A DNA stretch of 64,000 nt from Taklimakanibacter lacteus (GCA_003576695.1 QOZQ01000009.1:124001-188000); one strand, 5' to 3'. Positions 27,351 to 39,899 are shown, numbered from the stretch's first letter. The notes: generated from the letters alone by a model not told the origin. Program-made: numbers and translations.

Positions 27351-28482
27351 ATGCGCGCCGAAATCATCAATCTCGTCGACGAGATGAAGCAGTCCATAGG
27401 ACTGCTGAGGAGGCATCTTTGACTGGGACAATGCCCAGAAGAAGCTTGCCGAGCTGAACGCCCGCTCGGAAGACCCGGCCCTGTGGAGCGATCCGCAGGT
27501 GGCGCAGGATGTCATGCGCAAGCGCCAGGATCTCGAAAGCCGCATCAGGCTGGTCAAGCGCCTCGAGCAGACGATCGAGGACAATACCGGCCTGATCGAG
27601 CTCGGCGAGGCGGAAGGCGACGAGGCGATCGTCAGGGATGCCGAGAAGGCGCTGGCCGGCCTCAAGGAAGAGGTCGGCAAGCATGAGATCGAGACGCTGC
27701 TCTCGGGTGAAGCCGATCAGAACGACGCCTTCCTGCAGGTGAATGCCGGCGCCGGCGGCACCGAAAGCCAGGACTGGGCCAATATGCTGCTGCGCATGTA
27801 TGTGCGCTGGGGCGAGCAGCATGGCTACAAGGTCGAGGTCCTCGACGAGCATGTGGGCGAAGAGGCGGGCATCAAATCGGCCACCATCCAGGTCAAGGGC
27901 CACAATGCCTATGGCTGGCTCAAGACGGAATCGGGCGTGCACCGGCTGGTGCGCATATCGCCCTACGATTCGAATGCCCGGCGCCACACATCCTTCGCCT
28001 CGATCTGGGTCTATCCGGTCATCGACGACACGATCGATATCCAGGTCAATGAAAGCGACTGCCGTATCGACACCTATCGCGCTTCGGGCGCGGGCGGCCA
28101 GCATGTGAACACGACCGACTCGGCCGTGCGCATCACCCACATCCCGACCGGCATCATCGTTGCCTGCCAGGGCGAGCGCTCACAGCACAAGAACCGGGCC
28201 ACCGCCTGGAAGATGCTGAAGGCCAGGCTTTACGAGCTGGAGCTGCAGAAGCAGCAGGAGAAGATCGACGCCGCCAATGCCAAGAAGACCGATATCGGCT
28301 GGGGCCATCAGATCAGGTCCTATGTGCTCCAGCCCTATCAGCTGGTGAAGGATCTGCGCACCGGCACCACCAGCACCAACCCGCAGGCCGTGCTGGGCGG
28401 GGAGCTCGACGAGTTCATGGCCGCATCGCTCGCCCAGCGCGTGCATGGCGGCGGACCATCGCAGGTGGAAGATATCGACTGA
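27351..28482 (+). CDS. prfB: Peptide chain release factor 2 (programmed +1 frameshift)
   Basis: Release factor 2 ends translation at UGA and UAA. The gene is split over two frames: 23 codons from ATG 27351 run into an in-frame TGA at 27420-27422, and reading resumes in the +1 frame at GAC 27421. The full protein is about 376 residues. The peptidyl-hydrolysis motif GGQ is at about 248-250. The stop-recognition tripeptide, SPF in E. coli, is SPY here (about 203-205), a mild change. A separate short protein starting at 27499 is not needed to explain the reading frame. The gene lies 37 bases after mrcA. Confidence 0.97.
27408..27423 (+). promoter_or_regulatory. Programmed +1 frameshift site in prfB
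   Basis: AGGAGG (27408-27413) acts as an internal Shine-Dalgarno element. It is followed after three bases by CTT-TGA-C (27417-27423), the classical slippery stop. Low RF2 slows reading of the TGA and favours the shift, so RF2 controls its own synthesis. Confidence 0.93.
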
Positions 28483-28545
28483 TGCGGGCTTGAGCTTTGC
28501 GAAGCTGATGGGTTAGCCTCACTCATAGGCAGCAAGGCAGGTGTC

Positions 28546-29559
28546 ATGCTCAATCTCGATCCGCGCTATTATGTCGACCCTTCGATCTACGACCGCGAGC
28601 GAACCGAGCTTTTCGCCAGAACGTGGCAGTTGCTGGGGCCGGTTTCCCAGGTCGCCCAGCGCGGCGAGTATTGCGCCGTCGAGATCGCCGGCCACAAGGT
28701 TTTCGCGATAAGAGGCAGGGACGGCAAGCTGCGCGGCTTCCGCAATCTCTGCCGCCATCGCGGCGCCCGTCTCCTCGAGGAAGGCAATGGCCGCTGTCCG
28801 ACCATCCGCTGCCCCTATCACCAATGGGTGTGGGCCGATGACGGGCGGCTCATGAATGTGCCGTGGTTCGGCGAGGATCCCGATTTCCGGCTGGAGGACT
28901 GGCGGCTGGCCGAGATTCCGGTCGCCGAATGGCGCGGCCTGCTGTTCATCGCCATCGATCCGGCCATGTCCCTCGAACGGCAGCTTGCCGACGTGGTGGG
29001 TGAGCTCGCCGATGAGCCGATCGAAAGCTACACCCCGATGCGCACCGAGCGCATGGTGTTCGATGCCAACTGGAAGATCTATACCGACAATTTCGTCGAA
29101 GGCTATCACATACCGGGCATCCATCCGCAGTTCTTTGCCGCCATCGATTTCGAGCAGTTCAAGACCACCGCGCATGACGGGCTCATCCGCATGACGGCGC
29201 CGCCGCGCGACGGCCTGTTCTACCGCGGCAAATGGCTGTGGATGTGGCCGAACTGGACCCTGTCGCTGTTCGACGGCGGCATGAACACCTCGCGGATCAA
29301 CCCGCTTGGCCCCGGTCGCACGGAGCTCATCTACAATTTTTATTTCGCCGACACGTCGGATGCCAAGGCCAAGGAACGCGACGACCTCATCGCCCGCAAC
29401 CTCGCCATTGTGCGCGAGGACTTCGAGATCTGCCTTGAGACCCATAAGAACTACGCGTCGGGCGCTTATTCGCCGGGGCCCTTGTCGCCCCGTCATGAGG
29501 CCGGTGTCGCTTATTTCCAGGAGCGCATCCGCTCGAGCCTCGGCCCCTCCGTTCCGTGA
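28546..29559 (+). CDS. Rieske-type aromatic ring-hydroxylating oxygenase, alpha subunit
   Basis: This 337-residue protein has a Rieske 2Fe-2S site, C69-x-H71 (NLCRHRG) and C89-x2-H92 (RCPYHQW). It also has a mononuclear iron site with NFVEGYHIPGIHPQF (His188, His193) and a likely third ligand Asp near 297. It resembles the carnitine/choline/phenylpropionate type of oxygenase alpha subunits, which accept electrons from a separate reductase. No reductase or beta subunit gene is adjacent, so the substrate cannot be deduced. The gene starts 64 bases after prfB and may have its own promoter. Confidence 0.9.
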   Translation: MLNLDPRYYVDPSIYDRERTELFARTWQLLGPVSQVAQRGEYCAVEIAGHKVFAIRGRDGKLRGFRNLCRHRGARLLEEGNGRCPTIRCPYHQWVWADDGRLMNVPWFGEDPDFRLEDWRLAEIPVAEWRGLLFIAIDPAMSLERQLADVVGELADEPIESYTPMRTERMVFDANWKIYTDNFVEGYHIPGIHPQFFAAIDFEQFKTTAHDGLIRMTAPPRDGLFYRGKWLWMWPNWTLSLFDGGMNTSRINPLGPGRTELIYNFYFADTSDAKAKERDDLIARNLAIVREDFEICLETHKNYASGAYSPGPLSPRHEAGVAYFQERIRSSLGPSVP

Positions 29560-29860
29560 TGGCAGTGGCCGGGAATCGGCTAAAGAGGACCTTGATTTGC
29601 CGAGAGAATCCTCGAAACTGACAACGGAGGCGAGCTAGGACCGGCAAAGGCGTCCGCCATTGTTTGGCCGTCATTGATGGGCTTATCTCGCCGGTGGCTG
29701 TCGTCAGGGTTGTGTGCTGGGGCGAGGGGGTGGCAGTCGGACGGCATTCAGGCGTTTCCGGACGGTTTGCGAATTCTTGGGTCTGACGGTCTGTATGGCG
29801 GTGCGAGCCGTCGACGCGTGGCGGTAGATAGGCGAATTTCTTTACTCGGGGCTGCGCAGT
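29560..29860. other. 301-base gap before the YhdP-like gene
   Basis: I see no gene here. The stretch is locally G-rich with repeated GGACGG-like words (about 29735-29790), and it must hold the promoter of the next gene. A minus-strand open frame across this area runs far into the next gene and looks like a GC-driven shadow. Confidence 0.4.
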
Positions 29861-32800
29861 TTGCGGCGAATTTGGAAAACGACGGCGCTGGTTCTTGCAA
29901 GTCTCACGGCGATTGCCCTCGTCGTGGGCGTGGTGTTTTTCATCAGGCTGATGACCGGACCGGTGTCGCTGGATTTCATGCGCGACTACATCCAGAGCCG
30001 GGTCAACTCCAATCTCGGCGGCCTTCGCGTAAGGCTGGAAGGCGTGCAGATCGAGCGCGACGCCGGCACCGGCATGCCGCATTTCCGGCTGCGCAATGTC
30101 GAGCTCGCCGGCCCTCAGGGCGAGGTGATCGCGCGCGCCCCCAAGGCTGCCATCGGCGTCGACGGCAGCGAATTGATGGCGGGCACGGTGGTGCCCAAGC
30201 AGATCGAGCTGATTGGCCCGCGCATCGTCGTCAGGCGCACGCTCGATGGCGGCTTCAAGCTCGGCTTCGATGAGCACAAGGCCGCCGACGGGCCCAACAA
30301 TGCCGGCGGCAAGGCCAACCAGGAAGCCAATCTCCAGCAGATACCGCCCGAGACCCAGGGGGCAACCGTCATCGACTTCCTGAGCGGCGCCATGCCCGGC
30401 GCCGAGAAGGCGAATGCGACGATCGCCAGCCTCGACAGCATCCTGGTCAGCGAAGCGGTCATCCAGCTCGTCGATGAGATCAACGGCACGAGCTTCGCCA
30501 TCCCCAAGGCGAGCCTGGCTTTCAAGCGGATGCCCTATGGCTTCACGCTCTTCTCGGAAGCATCGATCGCCAGCGGCGGCGAGCCCTGGCGCGCCGAGAT
30601 CTCGGCGAGCTATCGCCTCGAGCGCAAGTCCTTCGCCGTGTCGGCGCGGATCAGCGACCTCGTGCCCGCCAACATCGCCGACGACATTTTTGCCTTGTCG
30701 AAACTGGCTCAGGTGAAGCTGCCGCTGTCCGGTCATGTCGAGATGGAAGTCGGCGAGAATGCCGACATCCGCAACGCCTCCGCCGAGTTCACCGCATCGG
30801 CGGGCGAAGTGGGATTGCCGGGCTTCATCGCCGAGCCGATCGCGGTCGATGAAGGCCTGCTGCGCCTCGACTTCGATCCCAAGACCGGCGGCATGGTCAT
30901 CAGCGATTCGACCTTGCTCATCGGCGGCACGCCGGCGCAGATTTCGGGCCGCCTCACGCCCGAGCGTGAGGCCGACAAGCGCCTCAAGGCGCTGAAGATC
31001 GAGATCAGCGCCCGCAATCTCAGCCTTGACCCCAATACTGTCGTCAAGGATCAGATCGCCATCGACCGGGTTGATTTCTCCGGCGTGGCGTCGGTGCGCG
31101 AGCCCCGCTTCGATGTCGAGGATGCGGTGATCATGGCCGGCAATGCCGGGGTCAGGTTGCGCGGCACCTTCACCGGCGGCGACCGCTCGGTCGGCATCAG
31201 GCTCGCCGGGCGCATAAGGGACGTGCCGGCTCCGATCCTGAAGCGCCTGTGGCCGCCCGTCATCGCCCCCAATACCCGCAAATGGGTCAACACCAATATT
31301 CTCGCCGGCCGCATCACCGATGGCGAGTTCGCCATCAACCTGCCGGTGGATGCGCTGGCCGACGGGCTCAGGAACAGGCTCATACCCAATGACGCCATTT
31401 CGGCACGCTTCGGGCTCGATGGCGTGACGACGACTTATTTCGGCGGCCTGCCGCCGATCAGCAAAGCCTCCGGCGAGGGCACGCTGGGCGGCGACACATT
31501 CTCGTTGCGGCTGGACAGGGGCGTGGTTCAAGTGCCGTCAGGCAAGACGGTCGATCTCAGCAAGGGCACCCTCAAGATGAAGGCGCTGCTGGCCCCGATG
31601 ACGCCGGCGGACATACATCTCGAGGGCAAGGGCGATGTCCCCGCCTTCATCGAATATCTCGATCTCGACCCCTTGAATCTCGTCAGCAAGAGCGGCGGCA
31701 AGACGCGGGCCATGACGGGCGACGCCACCGTCGCGCTCGAGCTGCATCTGCCGTTGAAGAAGATATTCAGCCGCGACGATGTCAAGGTTTCGGCCGAGGC
31801 GAAGATCCGCGATGCCGGCCTCAAGCAGGCGCTCGACGGCATCGATCTGAGCGCCGGTGTGATCGATCTCAAGATCACCGAGGATGCCATCAGAGCGCAG
31901 GGCACCGCGAAGCTCAACGACATCGCCGCCAAGATCACCTGGTGGCGCGACGGCGGCCCGGAGAGCCCGCAGAATGCCATCATCGAGACCGAGCTCGACG
32001 CCAAGAAGCGCGAGGTGCTCGGCGCCAAGGTCAATGACTATTTGACGGGGCCCGTGAAGGTCAAGGTGACGGTGCAGGACTTCCGCGACCGGGTCGGCAA
32101 GGTGAAGGTCGATGCCGACCTGTCGAAGGCCTCGCTGCGGCTTGCCGCGATCGACTGGTGGCGTCCGCCGGCGCCCAGGACCAGCGCGAGCTTCGATTAT
32201 GTGCCGGGGGAGGGCAAGGCCGGCCGGATCGACAATCTCACCATCAAGGGCGAAGGCTTCCTGCTCAAGGGGCAGATCGCCATAAACGGCAGCGGCAATG
32301 TGTCGGACGCCAGGTTCCCGACCGTGGTGCTGAATGAAGACAACCGCTTCGGCGTCTCCGTTTCGCAAAGCGATGATGCCACGAACGTGTCGATCAATGG
32401 CAAGAGCTTCGATGCCCGCCCGCTCATCCGCTCGCTGTTCGCCAGCCGGCCATCCGGTGATGATGCCGCTGCGCGCAAGAGGCAGGGCGTGCTGATCGTC
32501 GATGCCGTCGTCGACAAGGTCTATGCCCACAGGGGAGAAGTCGTCACCGGCGTGGCCGGAAGCTTTAACCTGCGCAACGGCTATGTGGAACGCGGCACGC
32601 TCAACGGCTCGTTCATCAGCGGTCAGCCGATCACCATCCGCATCACGCCCGCCGATGACGGTGGGCGCGACCTGCGCATCGCCGGGCGCGATGCGGGGGC
32701 GGCACTGAGGGCCGCCAATCTCTACTCGAAGGTCGCCGGGGGCCAGATCGACTTTTCGGCACGGCTCGGCGGCGGCGGCGATTCATCGGTGCGCAATGGC

Positions 32801-33283
32801 CGCCTGACCCTGCGCGACTTCGAGGTGCGCGACGAGGCCGCCCTTGCCGAGCTCGACCAGAAGGGCAGGCCGAAGAAGGCAGGTCCGCGCAAGAACGACG
32901 GGGTGGTGTTCTCGCGCCTGACTCTGCCGTTCACCAGCGATACGCGATTCATCCGCATCGGCGACACGCTGATCAAGGGGCCGGAGCTCGGCGCCACCGC
33001 GCAAGGCCTCATCCGCAAGACCGACGGCGCCATCGACATCGACGGCACGATCATACCGGCCTATGCGCTCAATGCGGCGGTGGGCGAGATCCCGATCCTG
33101 GGCGACATCCTCACCGGCGGCAAGGGCGAAGGGATCTTCGGCCTGACCTATGCGGTGGGCGGGACGATGGCGCGCCCGCGCTTCCAGGTGAACCCGGTTT
33201 CGGCCATAGCGCCCGGCATCCTGCGCAAGTTCTTCGAATATGGCAGCGGCCCGCCGATGAAACGGCGCGAGCGGACGAATTAG
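29861..33283 (+). CDS. YhdP/AsmA-like family envelope protein (DUF3971)
   Basis: This 1140-residue protein has one N-terminal membrane anchor (about 7-29) and a very long periplasmic part rich in beta structure, ending in an AsmA-like C-terminal domain (about 860-1120, with LRAANLYSKVAGGQIDFSARL). YhdP-type proteins are thought to be bridge-like carriers that move phospholipid between inner and outer membrane; this role is taken from the family. The start appears to be TTG at 29861, since a stop lies in frame at 29825 and there is no ATG or GTG between. No partner gene is adjacent. Confidence 0.88.
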   Translation: MRRIWKTTALVLASLTAIALVVGVVFFIRLMTGPVSLDFMRDYIQSRVNSNLGGLRVRLEGVQIERDAGTGMPHFRLRNVELAGPQGEVIARAPKAAIGVDGSELMAGTVVPKQIELIGPRIVVRRTLDGGFKLGFDEHKAADGPNNAGGKANQEANLQQIPPETQGATVIDFLSGAMPGAEKANATIASLDSILVSEAVIQLVDEINGTSFAIPKASLAFKRMPYGFTLFSEASIASGGEPWRAEISASYRLERKSFAVSARISDLVPANIADDIFALSKLAQVKLPLSGHVEMEVGENADIRNASAEFTASAGEVGLPGFIAEPIAVDEGLLRLDFDPKTGGMVISDSTLLIGGTPAQISGRLTPEREADKRLKALKIEISARNLSLDPNTVVKDQIAIDRVDFSGVASVREPRFDVEDAVIMAGNAGVRLRGTFTGGDRSVGIRLAGRIRDVPAPILKRLWPPVIAPNTRKWVNTNILAGRITDGEFAINLPVDALADGLRNRLIPNDAISARFGLDGVTTTYFGGLPPISKASGEGTLGGDTFSLRLDRGVVQVPSGKTVDLSKGTLKMKALLAPMTPADIHLEGKGDVPAFIEYLDLDPLNLVSKSGGKTRAMTGDATVALELHLPLKKIFSRDDVKVSAEAKIRDAGLKQALDGIDLSAGVIDLKITEDAIRAQGTAKLNDIAAKITWWRDGGPESPQNAIIETELDAKKREVLGAKVNDYLTGPVKVKVTVQDFRDRVGKVKVDADLSKASLRLAAIDWWRPPAPRTSASFDYVPGEGKAGRIDNLTIKGEGFLLKGQIAINGSGNVSDARFPTVVLNEDNRFGVSVSQSDDATNVSINGKSFDARPLIRSLFASRPSGDDAAARKRQGVLIVDAVVDKVYAHRGEVVTGVAGSFNLRNGYVERGTLNGSFISGQPITIRITPADDGGRDLRIAGRDAGAALRAANLYSKVAGGQIDFSARLGGGGDSSVRNGRLTLRDFEVRDEAALAELDQKGRPKKAGPRKNDGVVFSRLTLPFTSDTRFIRIGDTLIKGPELGATAQGLIRKTDGAIDIDGTIIPAYALNAAVGEIPILGDILTGGKGEGIFGLTYAVGGTMARPRFQVNPVSAIAPGILRKFFEYGSGPPMKRRERTN

Positions 33284-33320
33284 GAGCGGGTTGATCCTGC
33301 CCGCCTTCGCCAGCGCAACC

Positions 33321-34580
33321 TTACGATGCCGCCTTGAGCAGGACGTGCTTCTTGCGGCCCATCGACAGCTTGATGACCCCTTCCTGGTTGAAGGAGCCTT
33401 CGGTGAGCTTGAGCTTGTCGTCGCTGACCGCGGCATCGTTCACGCGCACGGCACCCCCCTGGATCTGCCGGCGCGCATCGCCGTTGGATGAGGCAAGGCC
33501 GGCCATGACCAGGGCATTGAGAAGCCCGACACCGCCATCGCGGAAGCTGGCCGCCGGCACATCGATGGTCGGCAGGCCCTCGGCGGCCTGGCCCTCCTCG
33601 AAGGTTCGGCGCGCCGTCTCGGCCGCCTCCGCCGCGGCGTCCTTGCCGTGGAGCAGGGCGGTCGCTTCCGTCGCCAGGGTCTTCTTGGCGTCGTTGATCT
33701 CCGCCCCGCCCAGCGCCGCCAGCCGCTCGATCTCGCCGAGCGGCAAGGTGGTGAAGAGCCTGAGGAAGCGCGCCACGTCGGCATCCTCGCTGTTGCGCCA
33801 GAACTGCCAGTATTCGTAAGGCGAGCGCATGTCGGCATTGAGCCACACGGCCCCCGCGGCGGTCTTGCCCATCTTGGCGCCGGAGCTGAGCGTGATCAGC
33901 GGCGTCGTCAGCGCATAGAGCTGATGCGTGCCCATGCGCCTGCCGAGATCGACGCCGGTGACGATATTGCCCCACTGGTCGGAGCCGCCCATTTGCAGGT
34001 TGGTGCCGTAGCGGCGCGCCAGCTCGGTGAAATCATAGGCCTGCAGGATCATGTAGTTGAACTCGATGAACGACATTTCCTGCTCGCGTTCGAGCCGGAG
34101 CTTCACCGAGTCCATGGTCAGCATGCGGTTGATCGAGAAATGCCGGCCGATATCGCGCAGCATGTCGATGTAATTGAGCCGGGTCAGCCATTCGGCATTG
34201 TCGACCATGATGGCGTCCTTCGGCCCGTTCCCGAATTTCAGGAACTTGGCGAAGACGCTCTGGATGCCGCGCTTGTTCTCTTCGATCTCCTCGATGGTGA
34301 GAAGCTTGCGGCCTTCATCGCGCCCGCTCGGATCGCCGACCCTGGTGGTACCGCCGCCCATAAGGGCGATCGCCTTCTGGCCGGTCTGTTGCGCCCAGTA
34401 GAGCAGCATGATCTGGACGAGCGAGCCCACATGCAGTGAGCGCGCCGTGCAGTCGAAGCCTATGTAGGTGTTGACCTCGTTCTTGCGCGCGAGCTGGTCC
34501 AGCCCGTCGAAATCGGAACATTGATGGATGTAGCCGCGGGTGGAAAGCGTGTTGAGGAATTCGGACGAAAACTTGCTCAT
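33321..34580 (-). CDS. tyrS: Tyrosyl-tRNA synthetase
   Basis: This 419-residue class I synthetase charges tRNA(Tyr). The HIGH-type motif is HVGS (50-53), the tyrosine pocket includes [12 protein letters not shown] (198-209), and the KMSKS loop is KMGKT (236-240). A C-terminal S4 RNA-binding domain starts at about 350. The ATG at 34580 gives the normal N terminus ([20 protein letters not shown]); the frame stays open upstream without meaning. It is convergent with the YhdP-like gene (37 bases) and divergent from the DUF1343 gene. Confidence 0.97.
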   Translation of the reverse strand: MSKFSSEFLNTLSTRGYIHQCSDFDGLDQLARKNEVNTYIGFDCTARSLHVGSLVQIMLLYWAQQTGQKAIALMGGGTTRVGDPSGRDEGRKLLTIEEIEENKRGIQSVFAKFLKFGNGPKDAIMVDNAEWLTRLNYIDMLRDIGRHFSINRMLTMDSVKLRLEREQEMSFIEFNYMILQAYDFTELARRYGTNLQMGGSDQWGNIVTGVDLGRRMGTHQLYALTTPLITLSSGAKMGKTAAGAVWLNADMRSPYEYWQFWRNSEDADVARFLRLFTTLPLGEIERLAALGGAEINDAKKTLATEATALLHGKDAAAEAAETARRTFEEGQAAEGLPTIDVPAASFRDGGVGLLNALVMAGLASSNGDARRQIQGGAVRVNDAAVSDDKLKLTEGSFNQEGVIKLSMGRKKHVLLKAAS

Positions 34581-34733
34581 GAACAGGCCTGAATCTAATA
34601 AAACGGGGCTCTTACCACGGGAAAAGAAAGTGTCAAACTCTACACCGCCCTGGGCGGCGAAGCGTAGGCCGGGCCGGGTGGACTTCACTATTCCTATTGC
34701 TTTGCGCTTGAGCTTGCCCCAGCGTGCCCGATC

Positions 34734-35933
34734 ATGAAATTCGGAATCGATCGGCTGGTCGCCGAACCAAAATTGCGGGCGCCGCTCAAGGACCGCCGCG
34801 TGGCGCTGCTTGCGCACCCGGCCTCCGTCACGCGCGACCTGACGCATTCGCTCGATGCGCTCGGCGCATGCGGCGATGTGAGGCTCACCGCCGCCTTCGG
34901 CCCGCAGCATGGGCTGCGCGGCGACAAGCAGGACAACATGGTCGAATCGCCCGACCACCGCGACCCGGTCCACGACATCCCGGTCTTCAGCCTCTATGGC
35001 GCCGTGCGGAAGCCCACGGATGCGTCAATGGACACGTTCGACGTGTTGCTTGTCGATCTGCAGGATCTGGGGACCCGCATCTACACCTTCATCACCACAC
35101 TCCGGAATTGCCTGGAGATGGCGGCGAAGCACCGAAAATCGGTGTGGGTGCTCGATCGCCCAAACCCGGTCGGACGGCCCGTCGAAGGTCTGACGCTCCG
35201 CGCGGGCTGGGAGAGCTTTGTCGGCGCGGGCCCGATGCCGATGCGCCACGGGCTGACACTCGGCGAGCTCGGCCTGTGGTTCGTGAAGCACTTCAAGCTC
35301 GATGTCGACTACCAGATCATCGAGATGGAAGGCTGGAGGCCCGATGCGGCGCCCGGTTTCGGCTGGGAGATCGGCGAGCGCAGCTGGGTCAATCCCAGTC
35401 CCAACGCGCCCAATCTGTGGATGGCGCGCGCCTATCCGGGCACCGTGATGCTCGAGGGCACGACCCTGTCCGAGGGGCGTGGCACGACGCGGCCGCTCGA
35501 GCTGTTCGGCGCGCCCGACATCGACGCGCGCCGTCTGATCGCCGAGATGCGCGAACTGATGCCGCAATGGCTCAACGGTTGCGTGCTCCGTGATTGCTGG
35601 TTCGAGCCGACCTTCCACAAGCATGTCGGCAAGCTCTGCAACGGCGTGCAGATCCACACCGAAGGTCCGGGCTACGATCACCAGGCGTTCAAGCCGTGGC
35701 GCATCCAGACGCTCGCCTTCAAGGCTGTCCGACGCCTGCATCCGGACTATCCTCTGTGGCGCGATTTTCCCTATGAGTATGAAAGCCGGCTCGCCATCGA
35801 TGTCATAAATGGCGGCCCGCTCCTGAAGGAGTGGGTCGACGACAGGGCGGCAACGCCGCACGACCTCGAGGCGCTCACCAGACCCGACGAGCAGGCATGG
35901 TTGGCCGAACGGCAACCCTATCTGCGCTACTGA
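34734..35933 (+). CDS. DUF1343 protein, NamZ-like exo-N-acetylmuramidase
   Basis: This 399-residue protein matches the DUF1343 family, whose Bacillus member NamZ removes terminal N-acetylmuramic acid from peptidoglycan fragments (glycosidase family GH171). Conserved parts are [58 protein letters not shown] and [21 protein letters not shown] see no signal peptide, so a cytosolic recycling role or an unrecognised export is possible. The start at 34734 has no strong ribosome site. It shares a 153-base divergent promoter region with tyrS. Confidence 0.88.
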   Translation: MKFGIDRLVAEPKLRAPLKDRRVALLAHPASVTRDLTHSLDALGACGDVRLTAAFGPQHGLRGDKQDNMVESPDHRDPVHDIPVFSLYGAVRKPTDASMDTFDVLLVDLQDLGTRIYTFITTLRNCLEMAAKHRKSVWVLDRPNPVGRPVEGLTLRAGWESFVGAGPMPMRHGLTLGELGLWFVKHFKLDVDYQIIEMEGWRPDAAPGFGWEIGERSWVNPSPNAPNLWMARAYPGTVMLEGTTLSEGRGTTRPLELFGAPDIDARRLIAEMRELMPQWLNGCVLRDCWFEPTFHKHVGKLCNGVQIHTEGPGYDHQAFKPWRIQTLAFKAVRRLHPDYPLWRDFPYEYESRLAIDVINGGPLLKEWVDDRAATPHDLEALTRPDEQAWLAERQPYLRY

Positions 35934-35970
35934 CTGGCGTGACGGAAGCCTGAAAGAAAATGGTTGCGCA

Positions 35971-35997
35971 TGTCACACGCGCCCGGCCTGCCTCGTC
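35971..35997 (+). promoter_or_regulatory. ECF41-type promoter
   Basis: TGTCACA (35971-35977), a 16-base spacer, and CGTC (35994-35997) match exactly the -35 and -10 elements reported for ECF41 sigma factors. It lies 28 bases before the AhpD-like gene whose downstream partner is an ECF41 sigma gene. This points to autoregulation. Confidence 0.85.
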
Positions 35998-36024
35998 TTA
36001 TGGGAAACACGAAAGGATCATCCC

Positions 36025-36468
36025 ATGAGACTGTCGAAATCCATCAATTCCGACCTCCTGCAGGCTACCTTGAATCTCGAGATGAAGGTCAGGGCCAGCG
36101 GCGTCGACAAGAAGCTGCTGCATCTCATCAAAGCGCGGGCTTCGCAGATCAATGGCTGCGCCTACTGCATCGATATGCATATGAAGGAAGCGCGTGCCGA
36201 TGGCGAAAGCGAGGACCGGCTCTATCTCCTGAGCGCCTGGCGTGAGGCCCCGCAATTCAACGCCAGGGAAAGGGCCGCCCTGGCCTGGACCGAGACGGTG
36301 ACCCTTCTCGCCGATACCCATATTCCCGACAGTGAATGGGAGGCGGTGCGCGAGGAATACAGCGAAGAGGAGGTGGCCAAGCTGACCTTCGCCATTGGAA
36401 CCATCAACATATGGAACCGGCTTTCGGTCGCGTTCCGTACCGTTCCCGGCACCAGGCCGGGTGCCTGA
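36025..36468 (+). CDS. AhpD-like carboxymuconolactone decarboxylase family protein
   Basis: This 147-residue protein has the AhpD redox motif CAYC-x3-H (Cys45, Cys48, His52) within QINGCAYCIDMHMKEA. Such proteins act as thiol peroxidases or peroxide-linked reductases; the name of the family does not mean that it decarboxylates. AAAGGA precedes the ATG at 36025. The stop shares its last base with the first base of the ECF41 sigma gene. This pairing is the standard genomic context of ECF41 factors, so it is likely the sigma factor's main target. Confidence 0.92.
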   Translation: MRLSKSINSDLLQATLNLEMKVRASGVDKKLLHLIKARASQINGCAYCIDMHMKEARADGESEDRLYLLSAWREAPQFNARERAALAWTETVTLLADTHIPDSEWEAVREEYSEEEVAKLTFAIGTINIWNRLSVAFRTVPGTRPGA

Positions 36469-37367
36469 TGGAGCCAGCCATGGACGAGAAGGCCTTCGAA
36501 CCGCATCGCAAATATCTGACCGGCATCGCCTATCGTATGCTCGGCTCCTATGCCGAGGCGGAAGATATCGTCCAGGACGTCTATTTGCGCTGGCACCGGG
36601 CGGACACGAGCGCCGTGGTCGACGCGAGGGCCTTTCTCGCCCGGATCACGACACGGCTCTGTCTCGACGTGCTCAAATCGGCGCGCATGCGGCGCGAGAC
36701 CTATGTCGGTCCCTGGCTGCCGGAGCCGCTGGTCGAAGGACTGGCCGATCCAGGCTCGCCCGAGGAGGAGCTTGCCGGCGATCTTTCGGTGGCGATGATG
36801 CTGGCGCTCGAAAGACTGTCGCCGGTCGAGCGCGCGGCCTTCCTGCTGCATGACATATTCGAGATGGGCTTTCCGGCGGTGGCCGAAGCGATCGGTCGCA
36901 GCGAGGAAAGCGCCCGCCAGCTGGCGGCCAGGGCCCGCAGGAATTTGCGCAGCAGCCGGCCGCGCTACAAGGTCGGCGCCGAAGAGGAGGGCGCCATCAC
37001 CAAGGCATTCTACACCGCCTCGCGCACCGGCGACCTCATCGGGCTTACCAAGCTTCTCGCCGACAATGTGGTGTTCCGTTCCGATGGCGGCGGCAAGCGG
37101 TCGGCGGCCCCCAAGATCCTCGAAGGCATCGACCAGGTGGCCCAGTTCATTGCCGGTTACGGCCGGAAGGGCTTCGAATATGCCGGCCTGCCGCCAGTGC
37201 GCTTTGCCCATATCAACCACATGCCGGGTTTTGCGACCATCGAGGTCGACGGCCTGCCGCAGACCACATCTTTCGAGATCGAGGATGGCAGGATCACCGC
37301 CATCTATGTGATGCGCAATCCCGACAAGCTCAGGCATGTGACGGCTAAGTGGGTGAGGGGAGGCTGA
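36468..37367 (+). CDS. ECF41-group RNA polymerase sigma factor (SigJ-like)
   Basis: This 299-residue sigma factor has sigma2 (about 10-75) and sigma4 (about 105-165) followed by a SnoaL-like C-terminal domain (about 172-290). ECF41 hallmarks are all present: WLPEPL (83-88) in the linker, DGGGK (206-210) and NPDKL (284-288). No anti-sigma gene is needed, because the C-terminal domain both tunes and supports activity in this group. Two starts are possible, 36468 and 36480; the second has GGAG at better spacing. The inducing signal of ECF41 factors is generally unknown. Confidence 0.94.
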   Translation: MEPAMDEKAFEPHRKYLTGIAYRMLGSYAEAEDIVQDVYLRWHRADTSAVVDARAFLARITTRLCLDVLKSARMRRETYVGPWLPEPLVEGLADPGSPEEELAGDLSVAMMLALERLSPVERAAFLLHDIFEMGFPAVAEAIGRSEESARQLAARARRNLRSSRPRYKVGAEEEGAITKAFYTASRTGDLIGLTKLLADNVVFRSDGGGKRSAAPKILEGIDQVAQFIAGYGRKGFEYAGLPPVRFAHINHMPGFATIEVDGLPQTTSFEIEDGRITAIYVMRNPDKLRHVTAKWVRGG

Positions 37368-37417
37368 CTTTTAGTCTGAGTTCTCGGAACGAGAACAGCA
37401 AGGCTCCGCACTAAGAA

Positions 37418-37445
37418 GGCCGCACGGTCTCGCGACCATGCGGCC
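37418..37445. terminator. Bidirectional hairpin terminator
   Basis: GGCCGCA (37418-37424) pairs with TGCGGCC (37439-37445), and GGTC with GACC inside, around a TCGC loop. It lies between the convergent sigma factor gene and katG. The flanks are AAGAA and CTCTT, giving short U-rich ends in each direction. A further inverted repeat, GTTCTCG-GAA-CGAGAAC, lies at 37380-37396. Confidence 0.7.
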
Positions 37446-37478
37446 CTCTTGGAGAAATGCGGGGGCAGTTCACCAGGA

Positions 37479-39737
<2,259 letters not shown>

Positions 39738-39884
39738 CTAGCTGCCCGGATGATCTCTGCGAGCCACCGCCCGTGCATGGTCGGCGGCTACGATGCGAGA
39801 AAATTGTGACATCCGGTTCCTCTTCATCACCACTTCGTACCAGACTTGCACAATTAATTTAAGTTGGATTTTTTCATTGGAGCG

Positions 39885-39899
39885 ATAAGATGACGTTAT
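39885..39899. promoter_or_regulatory. Possible OxyR/LysR-type site over the oxyR start
   Basis: ATAA (39885-39888), seven bases, and TTAT (39896-39899) form a dyad that contains the LysR-type T-N11-A core and resembles the OxyR half-site ATAG-N7-CTAT. It overlaps the oxyR start codon, which would suit autorepression. Only one such dyad is clear, so confidence is limited. Confidence 0.35.

Noticed and set aside
29387-31531. A 714-codon minus-strand frame across the YhdP-like gene
   Set aside because: Low-complexity composition and no ribosome site; the plus-strand protein has a membrane anchor and family features.
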